NCBI GenBank assembly: GCA_964489715.1
Contig: CAZBAK010000003.1
Span: 4,610 to 68,609 of the forward strand
Origin: Tissierella_A sp964489715
Lineage (GTDB): Bacteria; Bacillota; Clostridia; Tissierellales; Tissierellaceae
Length of the DNA: 64,000 nt
Direction: 5' to 3'
Of the stretch, positions 42,996 to 49,531 are shown one piece after another. Both the position numbers and the translations under genes were made by a program. Numbering within the stretch: position 1 is the first letter of the stretch; the number at the start of each line of letters is the position of its first letter. Below the pieces are notes generated by a model. It saw only the letters and a list, made by a program, of their open reading frames with translations. It was not told the DNA's origin and did not search any database.

Positions 42996-43808
42996 TTATT
43001 TTAATTCCATAATAGCTGCCAGACTTCCTGTTTTTCCCTTGTCAGCCCTATGGGAAAAAAATGTATCCTTATTGCATTTAGTGCATATATTACTTACTGT
43101 TATATTTTCTTCTCTTATATTCATATCTAAAAATTGATCTTTATTTAATTCCCATAGATCTAGCATATATTTACCATTATCTTTTTTATAATAATAATTT
43201 TCTGCTTCTTTAAAGTTTTCTGCTATCTTATCTATAACTTCCTTTCCAACTTCAAAACAACATCTTCCTATGGAAGGTCCAATTCCTATAAGTATATCCT
43301 TAGGATCGCTTCCATAAGCTTGAATCATCTTATTTATAGTGTTTTTTCCTATCTTATTTACACTTCCCTTCCAGCCTGCATGGCTAAGACCTATGGCCTT
43401 TTTTACTGGATCCAAGAAAAAAAGTGGAACACAATCTGCATAAAATGTAACTAGGGCTACAGCTTTTTTATTTGTTACAAAACCATCTATTGCAACTATA
43501 TCAGTTTCTTTGCTTATACCCTTACCCCTATCTCTTTCATCTACTTCTAATATATTATTTTCATGAACTTGATCTGTTAAAACTAGGTTTTCCATATCTA
43601 TTCCTAGACTTTTAGTAAATATTTTATAATTTTCTATTATATTTTCCCTAGTATCATTTTTCTTAAGACCTAAGTTCAAACTTTTTAAATGTCCTTCACT
43701 CTTACCTCCAAGTCTTGTTGAGAAACCATGCCTTACTAGATTAGTTTTTTCAAAAGATTCAATAGTATAGTAAATTAGTTCATTATCTTTGTTTTTTATA
43801 AATGCCAA
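42996..43808 (-). CDS. pgeF: Peptidoglycan editing factor / purine nucleoside phosphorylase (YfiH family)
   Basis: A 270-residue protein of the multicopper-like YfiH (laccase-domain) family, starting at TTG 43808 with AAGAGGTGG upstream. Metal-site blocks are clear: VRHGFSTRLGGKSEGHLKSLNLG, LVTFYADCVPLFFLDP, SHAGWKGSVNKIG, IGPSIGRCCFEVG and a C-terminal NICTKCNKDTFFSHR. E. coli PgeF removes misincorporated serine from muropeptide precursors, and relatives show purine nucleoside phosphorylase activity. It is read divergently from csbD and heads a short operon with the HD protein gene. Confidence 0.9.
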   Translation of the reverse strand: MAFIKNKDNELIYYTIESFEKTNLVRHGFSTRLGGKSEGHLKSLNLGLKKNDTRENIIENYKIFTKSLGIDMENLVLTDQVHENNILEVDERDRGKGISKETDIVAIDGFVTNKKAVALVTFYADCVPLFFLDPVKKAIGLSHAGWKGSVNKIGKNTINKMIQAYGSDPKDILIGIGPSIGRCCFEVGKEVIDKIAENFKEAENYYYKKDNGKYMLDLWELNKDQFLDMNIREENITVSNICTKCNKDTFFSHRADKGKTGSLAAIMELK

Positions 43809-43884
43809 GTTACCACCTCTTTTATTGTTTTATCTTTAATTATATCACATAAAATTCTCAATCTTGAATAGTTCTTAGTATTTT

Positions 43885-43909
43885 GTTTATATTATTGTCT
43901 CTTGGGTAA
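43885..43909 (+). promoter_or_regulatory. Sigma-B-like promoter upstream of csbD
   Basis: GTTTAT (43885-43890) and GGGTAA (43904-43909) are separated by 13 bp, each one base from the Bacillus sigma-B consensus GTTTAA/GGGTAT. The csbD ATG is about 60 bp downstream, and csbD is a sigma-B gene in B. subtilis. Confidence 0.55.
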
Positions 43910-43970
43910 ATTATAAATATGAAGAGAGTTACAATAACTTAAAATATAAATTAAATAGGAGGAAACAATA

Positions 43971-44168
43971 ATGAATAAAGATATTTTAAAAGGAAATTGG
44001 AAGCAATTTAAGGGAAAAGCTAAGAAAAATTGGGGAAAACTTACTGATGATGATTTAGATGTAGTAGAAGGAGACGCTGACATCTTAGCTGGTAAAATCC
44101 AAGAGAGATATGGAGTTAGTAAAGAGGAAGCTAAAAAACAAATCGATGAGTATAACTGGGAAGACTAA
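43971..44168 (+). CDS. csbD: CsbD family stress-response protein
   Basis: A 65-residue hydrophilic protein of the CsbD family: KGNWKQFKGKAKKNWGKLTDDDLDVVEGDADILAGKIQE followed by the YGVSKEEAKKQIDEYN tail. Length is typical. AGGAGGAAAC precedes the ATG. In Bacillus, csbD is induced through sigma-B during general stress, and a matching promoter-like sequence lies upstream here. Molecular function is unknown; members are abundant, probably natively flexible proteins. A strong terminator follows. Confidence 0.93.
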   Translation: MNKDILKGNWKQFKGKAKKNWGKLTDDDLDVVEGDADILAGKIQERYGVSKEEAKKQIDEYNWED

Positions 44169-44185
44169 TCTAGATAAACATATTC

Positions 44186-44217
44186 AAAAGAAGCACTTCT
44201 TAAGAAGTGCTTCTTTT
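44186..44217 (+). terminator. Terminator downstream of csbD
   Basis: A perfect 32-nt palindrome, AAAAGAAGCACTTCTT and AAGAAGTGCTTCTTTT, is followed by a further T-run. It also lies just past the convergent ATPase gene end and may serve both. Confidence 0.9.
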
Positions 44218-44232
44218 TTTGTATCTTTATCT

Positions 44233-46155
44233 TTAATTTCTTCTCAATAATCTAAGTCCATTTAATATAACCAATATTGTACTACCTTCATGTACAATTA
44301 CACTAATAGTTATATTTGTTAAACCTAATAGGCTAACTATAATTAAAAAAACCACTGTAGCCATGGAAAAAATAATATTTTGCCAAATAATTCTCTTCAT
44401 TTTTGAAGAAACCTTATGGGAGGCTATTGTTTTAGATATATCATTTTGCATTAAAACCAAATCAGCCACATCTACTGCCACATCAGTTCCATCTCCCATT
44501 GCTATTCCAACATCTGCAGCCACAAGAGCTGGTGCATCATTTACTCCATCACCAACCATAGCTGTTAAACCATACTTTTCTTTTTGTGCCTTTATAATAT
44601 TGGATTTGTCCTTAGGCATAACATTGGCAATTACTTCATCCAGTCCCAATTTTTTCCCAACTGCCTTTCCTGTAGTTTGAGAATCTCCAGTAATTAAAGT
44701 AGTGTGTATATTAAGTTTTTTAAAATAATCTATTGTTGCCTTTGAATATTCACTGGGGATATCCATAAGTGCTATCAAGCCTATAACCTTTTCATTTTCT
44801 GCTACATATACAACTGTTTTCCCCTCTTGTCCTAATTCTTTCTTTAAAGATATATATTCCTGGTCCACATCTCTAAAACTACTTGCCTTACCAATACGGT
44901 ATGTATTGTCTTTGTATTCACCAGCTAAGCCTTCACCTATTTTATTTACAACTTCTATGTCTAAATTATTCTTAGCTTCAAATTTTTTCAATATAGCATC
45001 AGCTAAAGGGTGGTTAGATTGTCTCTCTAAAGCTACTATAATATCAATAATATATTCCATATTTATACTATCATCAAAGTAATAATCTGTAACCTTTGGT
45101 TGTCCCTGGGTAAGTGTCCCTGTCTTATCAAAGGCAATGGCCTTTATATCTGCCAATTGTGATAGATAAACACTTCCCTTTGATAGTACCCCTCTCCTGG
45201 CCAGATTTGAAGTGGCAGAAAGTGTTGCCGAAACAGTACTAGCAGCCAAGGCACAGGGCGAAGCTACAACTAATAGAGTTAAGCCCCTATAGATACTTTC
45301 TTCCCACTGCCAATTAAATATATAGGGTCCTAGTATAATGATCAAGGGAATGGAAATCAAAACCAGGGAAACATATCTTGGCTCAAACTTTTCTATAACA
45401 CTACTAGCCCTTGTTTTATTATCTTGATTTTTATTTACTAACTGTAATATTTTTGAAAAGACAGTATCTTTATTTTCTTTTGTTGCTTCCATGGTAAAAG
45501 TAACTTTTCCATTTATTGTACTAGCAAATACCCTATCTCCCTTTGATTTTTCCTTGGGTATACTTTCCCCACTAATAGAGGATTCATCAATGGTTGTAAA
45601 TCCAGTTAAAATAATTCCATCAATGGGAACTTGATCTCCATTTAATACTTTTAATTTATCTCCAATTTTTATATCTTCCACATCTATGCTTTTAGTTTCT
45701 CCATTAGCCATTAATAGATTAGCCTTAGTTGGATTCATTTCAATTAAACTAGTAATTGCCNNNNNNNNNNNNNNNNNNNNNNNNNNNNNNNNNNNNNNNN
45801 NNNNNNNNNNNNNNNNNNNNNNNNNNNNNNNNNNNNNNNNNNNNNNNNNNNNNNNNNNNNAATTGCCTATTAAAGAAGCTCCTATGGCAGCTAGACCCAT
45901 TAAGATATGAGCATTAGGTGTAAATTTTTTCCTCTCTTTAGTGTGTTCAATTGTTTCACTTAATCCTTCTAAGATAATAACATGATAACCAGCTGAAATT
46001 GTTGCAATTGAAAATAAAATATTTTGCAGTACTTTATTGTTAGAATTTAATAATAATCCAATAATTGCTAGAGCTAAACCAAGAAAATAAAAAATTATTG
46101 CTAGTTTTTTACTGTCATGAACATTATTTATCTCTTGTTCTTTAGTATTGATCAT
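44233..46155 (-). CDS. P1B-4-type heavy-metal-translocating ATPase (interrupted by assembly gap)
   Basis: A metal-exporting P-type ATPase of about 640 residues. DKTGTLTQG (phosphorylated Asp), SISGESIPKEKS, SNHPLADAI and MVGDGVNDAPAL define the soluble domains. The transmembrane metal motif is SPCALAAS rather than CPC, and the last segment holds HEGSTILVILNG. This SPC/HEG(G/S)T pair marks the P1B-4 subgroup (Fe(II), Co(II), Zn exporters such as PfeT/CoaT). There is no N-terminal CxxC metal-binding domain. One hundred Ns hide about 33 residues in the second to third membrane segments. AGGAGGAAT precedes the ATG. A sigma-B-like promoter candidate lies upstream. The metal is not determined. Confidence 0.9.
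   Translation of the reverse strand: MINTKEQEINNVHDSKKLAIIFYFLGLALAIIGLLLNSNNKVLQNILFSIATISAGYHVIILEGLSETIEHTKERKKFTPNAHILMGLAAIGASLIGNXXXXXXXXXXXXXXXXXXXXXXXXXXXXXXXXXXAITSLIEMNPTKANLLMANGETKSIDVEDIKIGDKLKVLNGDQVPIDGIILTGFTTIDESSISGESIPKEKSKGDRVFASTINGKVTFTMEATKENKDTVFSKILQLVNKNQDNKTRASSVIEKFEPRYVSLVLISIPLIIILGPYIFNWQWEESIYRGLTLLVVASPCALAASTVSATLSATSNLARRGVLSKGSVYLSQLADIKAIAFDKTGTLTQGQPKVTDYYFDDSINMEYIIDIIVALERQSNHPLADAILKKFEAKNNLDIEVVNKIGEGLAGEYKDNTYRIGKASSFRDVDQEYISLKKELGQEGKTVVYVAENEKVIGLIALMDIPSEYSKATIDYFKKLNIHTTLITGDSQTTGKAVGKKLGLDEVIANVMPKDKSNIIKAQKEKYGLTAMVGDGVNDAPALVAADVGIAMGDGTDVAVDVADLVLMQNDISKTIASHKVSSKMKRIIWQNIIFSMATVVFLIIVSLLGLTNITISVIVHEGSTILVILNGLRLLRRN
45761..45860. other. 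Assembly gap (100 N)
   Basis: Exactly 100 Ns inside the metal ATPase gene. Family length suggests the true missing piece is near 100 bp. Both flanks carry the 7-mer AATTGCC; joining them there would give a frame error and lose about 30 residues. Confidence 0.98.
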
Positions 46156-46219
46156 TTTTTATTCCTCCTGTTTTATATTGTTAAATTATTTCAATTATAA
46201 ATCTCCATCATTTCATTTA

Positions 46220-46244
46220 TTACCCCATTATCACTAAATTATAC
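46220..46244 (-). promoter_or_regulatory. Sigma-B-like promoter candidate for the metal ATPase
   Basis: On the minus strand GTATAA (46239-46244) and GGGTAA (46220-46225) are separated by 13 bp, the same geometry as at csbD, about 65 bp before the ATG. Each hexamer is one base off consensus. Confidence 0.35.
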
Positions 46245-46250
46245 TAAAAA

Positions 46251-46292
46251 AATAGCCTAAATAATTATAGTTCTATAATTATTTAGGCTATT
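46251..46292 (-). terminator. Terminator downstream of trpB
   Basis: A 20-bp stem, AATAGCCTAAATAATTATAG paired with CTATAATTATTTAGGCTATT, lies 4 bp past the trpB stop on the minus strand. Confidence 0.85.
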
Positions 46293-46296
46293 CTCT

Positions 46297-47448
46297 TCAA
46301 CTTAACATTTTCTTTATCTGTGCTACGTCTTTATCTCCTCTACCTGAAAGATTTACTATTATGGTCTTATCCTCCTCCATATTTTTAGCTATTTTCATAG
46401 CATAGGCCACTGCATGGGAACTTTCAAGTGCTGGTATTATTCCTTCAGTTTTAGATAAACTAAAGAAAGCTTCCAAAGCCTCTTCATCACTAATAGCTTT
46501 ATACTCTGCTCTTCTTATATCGTTATAAAAACTATGTTCTGGCCCTACTCCTGGATAATCTAAACCTGCTGCTATAGAATGAGTGTCATGATCTAGCAAG
46601 TAACATTTAAAGCCATGTATTATTCCAGTGTTTCCTCCAGATATGCTGGCAGAATGTTCTTTAGTATCAAGTCCTCTTCCTCCAGGCTCTACTCCTATCA
46701 TTTTTACCTGCTTATCTTCAAAAAATGGTGAAAATAATCCCATAGCATTGCTTCCTCCACCTACACAAGCTACTAGATAATCAGGTAGTTTACCTTCTTT
46801 TTCTAACATTTGTCTTCTTGCTTCTCTTCCTATTATAGATTGAAATGTTTTTACAATAGTTGGAAATGGATGTGGTCCCACAACTGAGCCCATAAGATAG
46901 AAAGTATTGTCTCTATTTATAACATAATCATTAAGAGCTGCATCTACTGCTTCTTTAAGAGTCCTATCACCTTCCATAACTTTCACAACCTTAGCTCCAA
47001 GTATTTCCATTCTAAAGACATTTAACTCTTGTCTTTTTGTGTCTTCTTCACCCATGTATATAGTACAATCCAAACCTAAAAGAGCACATACTGTAGCTGT
47101 TGCAACTCCATGTTGTCCAGCTCCTGTTTCAGCAATAACTCTTTTTTTATTCATTCTCCTTGCTAGAAGAGCTTGTCCAATTGCATTGTTTATTTTATGA
47201 GCTCCTGTATGATTAAGATCTTCTCTCTTCAAGTAAATCTTAGCTCCACCAACTTCCTTTGTCAACATCTCTGCAAAATATAAGGGATTCTCTCTTCCAA
47301 CATAATCTTTAAGATAGTAGTCTAACTCATTTAAAAACTCTGGATCTTCTATAGCACTATTAAATTCTCTTTCTAATTCTTCAAGTGCAAGTTTCATACC
47401 TTCATCCACATAAGCTCCACCATATACTCCAAATAAACCTTTTTCCAT
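46297..47448 (-). CDS. trpB: Tryptophan synthase beta chain, stand-alone
   Basis: A PLP enzyme that condenses indole with serine to make tryptophan. The 383 residues are full length. Motifs: GVYGGAYVDEG at the start, LNHTGAHKINNAIGQALLA (PLP Lys), ETGAGQHGVATATVCALLG, GGGSNAMGLFSPF and LSGRGDKD at the end. The conserved pattern is that of the TrpB1 class. No trpA or other trp gene is adjacent on either side, so it may use free indole or a TrpA encoded elsewhere. The leader holds a T-box with a UGG specifier, consistent with control by uncharged tRNA(Trp). AGGAGGAATA precedes the ATG. Confidence 0.95.
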   Translation of the reverse strand: MEKGLFGVYGGAYVDEGMKLALEELEREFNSAIEDPEFLNELDYYLKDYVGRENPLYFAEMLTKEVGGAKIYLKREDLNHTGAHKINNAIGQALLARRMNKKRVIAETGAGQHGVATATVCALLGLDCTIYMGEEDTKRQELNVFRMEILGAKVVKVMEGDRTLKEAVDAALNDYVINRDNTFYLMGSVVGPHPFPTIVKTFQSIIGREARRQMLEKEGKLPDYLVACVGGGSNAMGLFSPFFEDKQVKMIGVEPGGRGLDTKEHSASISGGNTGIIHGFKCYLLDHDTHSIAAGLDYPGVGPEHSFYNDIRRAEYKAISDEEALEAFFSLSKTEGIIPALESSHAVAYAMKIAKNMEEDKTIIVNLSGRGDKDVAQIKKMLS

Positions 47449-47480
47449 TTTTATTCCTCCTGTATTTTTATTTAAAATAC

Positions 47481-47735
47481 AAAAAAACCTTCATCCTTAA
47501 TAGGACGAAGGTTAAAGTTCGCGGTACCACCTAAATTATGCATAATGCATCACTTAATATTGAATACAAACATATTCAATCCATTGATAACGGCAGGCTC
47601 CCCGACTAAAAGTACTCTTTAAAATTTCCTCTTAGCTTCTACAAAGTCCATTCATCATTAATATCTTTGCTAAAGTCTCACCAGTCTTTAACTCTCTTTA
47701 AAAGATAAGAAAAGATTACTCTTCTTTGTAATAGA
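47481..47735 (-). promoter_or_regulatory. T-box leader of trpB, Trp (UGG) specifier
   Basis: On the minus strand the leader shows the stem I motifs AGAG and GGTGAGACTTTAGC, then a specifier loop GAATGGAC with UGG at 47648-47650. CCGTTATC follows, and the T-box sequence GGTGGTACCGCG overlaps 47520-47532. A terminator hairpin (AACCTTCGTCC/GGATGAAGGTT plus seven Ts) spans 47481-47513. Order and spacing are canonical. Uncharged tRNA(Trp) should stabilise the antiterminator and allow trpB transcription. It fills most of the 361-bp spacer 47449-47809; the exact 5' end is estimated. Confidence 0.92.
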
Positions 47736-47809
47736 ATTTTTGTATTTTTTATATCATAACATATACTTTAATGCATTGCAAGAGTAGATTGAAAGATTAT
47801 TATTTCTAA

Positions 47810-48712
47810 CTAGATTTCTTCCTTTTTTATCATCTTTATTCTCTTGTTCTTTTTATCCTTCATAGATAGTAGTGTAGCATTTACTTCTGCTCCTAATACT
47901 ATTATAATACTACTCATATAAAGAAATATTAAAAATACTATTACTCCTCCAAGGCTTCCATATGTTTTGCTATAGTTGGAAAAATTATTTACATAAAACG
48001 AAAACACTACTGATAATAGGACCCATGCAATACTTGCAAATATGGCCCCTGGTATACTTTCAGAGAACTTTATATTTATATCATCCTTAATTGATGGAGA
48101 AAATTTATATAATAATGTAATAGCTAGGATCATAAATATTAAGGGTATTAAAATTTTTAATATCTTCCATATAACAACTGTTGGCCAAGTATAAGAGACG
48201 AATATAGCATTAAATATAAGTTCACCAAATATAAGAACTGTAAATGCAAGTATAAGAACTACAAATAAACCCAGAGTAAATATTATAGATAGACCCTTAA
48301 GTTTTATATATGGTCTATCTTCTTCTAAATCAAGAGCTTTATTAACTGCTCTTATAAGGGCCATTACTCCATTGGAAGCAGACCATATACTACCTATTGC
48401 ACCAAATGATAAAAGTCCAACGCTGCCAGCTTGAATTATATTGCTAATGAGATCGTAAAATAGCTGCTTGCTTTGTCCTGGCAAGGGGGATAGCAATTGC
48501 TGAAGTATATCCGCATCTGCCAGTGGAGTAAATTGTAAGATACTTAAAAAGAATATTAAAAATGGAAATATAGCTAGTATCAAATAATAAGCTAATTGCG
48601 CACCTATAGCTGTAACTTCGTCATCTTCGAATCTATATAGTAATTGTTCTATAAATACAAGCCATTTTGTCTCTCCATATTTTTCTCGAAGTTTATCTAA
48701 AACTTTCTCCAT
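47810..48712 (-). CDS. YihY/virulence factor BrkB family membrane protein
   Basis: A 300-residue membrane protein with six predicted transmembrane helices. The N-terminal DDEVTAIGAQLAYYLILAIFPFLIFFLSIL block and GAIGSIWSASNGVMALIRAVNKALD are diagnostic for the YihY/BrkB family, formerly misannotated as ribonuclease BN. The C-terminus is basic and cytoplasmic. AGGAGGTAAT precedes the ATG. Suggested roles in other bacteria include envelope lipid handling, but no substrate is established. Divergent from the YflT-like stress gene. Confidence 0.9.
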   Translation of the reverse strand: MEKVLDKLREKYGETKWLVFIEQLLYRFEDDEVTAIGAQLAYYLILAIFPFLIFFLSILQFTPLADADILQQLLSPLPGQSKQLFYDLISNIIQAGSVGLLSFGAIGSIWSASNGVMALIRAVNKALDLEEDRPYIKLKGLSIIFTLGLFVVLILAFTVLIFGELIFNAIFVSYTWPTVVIWKILKILIPLIFMILAITLLYKFSPSIKDDINIKFSESIPGAIFASIAWVLLSVVFSFYVNNFSNYSKTYGSLGGVIVFLIFLYMSSIIIVLGAEVNATLLSMKDKKNKRIKMIKKEEI

Positions 48713-48810
48713 AAGATTACCTCCTAAATTTTATCTTTAATTATTTCTAAGACTAGGCTATTCTATAAATATACTATACCCCTATATTAATTTTCTTATT
48801 CATTTAGATT

Positions 48811-48836
48811 GCTTAGTTATTGAGAGTTGGGGGTAT
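48811..48836 (+). promoter_or_regulatory. Sigma-B-like promoter upstream of YflT-like gene
   Basis: GGGTAT (48831-48836) is a perfect sigma-B -10. GCTTAG (48811-48816), 14 bp upstream, matches the -35 GTTTAA at 4 of 6. The ATG is about 40 bp downstream. Confidence 0.5.
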
Positions 48837-48877
48837 ATTTATATTAATAGATTATAGAAGAGAAAGGAGTTTTAAAA

Positions 48878-49408
48878 ATGTCAGATAAGAAAATTGAATT
48901 ATATGATGATCAAATACAAGTATTGCAAAGAGTTGATCAATTATTAAAGGAAGGTTATAGAGAAGATGATATGTATATAATAGTAGATGATGACGAGGAA
49001 ATTTCAATGCTTAGAGGTTCTACAAATATAATGATAAAGGAAGAAGATGATTCATTATTTGATAGATTTAAAAATTTTTTAAAGGGGAATGATTCTGTTA
49101 CAGACGCTTTTAATAGGATGGATTTAGATGAAAAATATAGGGATAAATGCTATGAAGAGGTTGAAGATGGAAAAATTCTCCTTATGGTAAATAAAGATTA
49201 TGAAAGTAAATTCTATTTAACAGAAGATGGTATTATGGTCCCTAAGGAAGATTTAGAAGACTTAGAAGATGAGGAAATTATTGGATCTGTTAAAAAACCA
49301 GAAAATATAGAAGACAATTTAGGCTTTCAAGCAAGAAAAGAAAAAAATGTAGTAGGTGACTTTGTAGTAACAGATGTTGATAATAAAGAAATTAAAGATA
49401 GAGAATAA
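48878..49408 (+). CDS. General stress protein 17M-like (YflT domain)
   Basis: A 176-residue acidic protein. The first half (LYDDQIQVLQRVDQLLKEGYREDDMYIIVDDDE and DSLFDRFKNFLKGN...RMDLDEKYRDKCYEEVEDGKILLMVN) matches the YflT/GSP17M fold. The C-terminal third is highly charged and low in complexity (EDLEDLEDEE) and looks like a lineage-specific extension. GAAAGGAG precedes the ATG. B. subtilis YflT belongs to the sigma-B general stress regulon, and the upstream promoter-like sequence agrees. Molecular function unknown. Confidence 0.85.
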   Translation: MSDKKIELYDDQIQVLQRVDQLLKEGYREDDMYIIVDDDEEISMLRGSTNIMIKEEDDSLFDRFKNFLKGNDSVTDAFNRMDLDEKYRDKCYEEVEDGKILLMVNKDYESKFYLTEDGIMVPKEDLEDLEDEEIIGSVKKPENIEDNLGFQARKEKNVVGDFVVTDVDNKEIKDRE

Positions 49409-49416
49409 TTCTAAGA

Positions 49417-49454
49417 ATAGATGCTCTTTCTAGTTGAAATTAGAGAGCATCTAT
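49417..49454 (+). terminator. Hairpin downstream of YflT-like gene
   Basis: The inverted repeat ATAGATGCTCT (49417-49427) and AGAGCATCTAT (49444-49454) lies just past the stop. No strong T-run follows, so termination is probable but not certain. Confidence 0.65.
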
Positions 49455-49531
49455 CTTGTGTAATATGATAAATAGGATATACTAAATAAGTAAGCTTTAA
49501 AAGATATTTTAATTAAATTGGAGGTAATAAT

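Noticed and set aside
46170..46200. PerR-like box TTATAATTGAAATAA upstream of the metal ATPase
   Set aside because: Only 11 of 14 positions match in very AT-rich DNA; not distinguishable from background.
47481..47735. Small-RNA or attenuator other than a T-box in the trpB leader
   Set aside because: The GGTGGTACCGCG sequence, specifier loop and terminator match a T-box fully.
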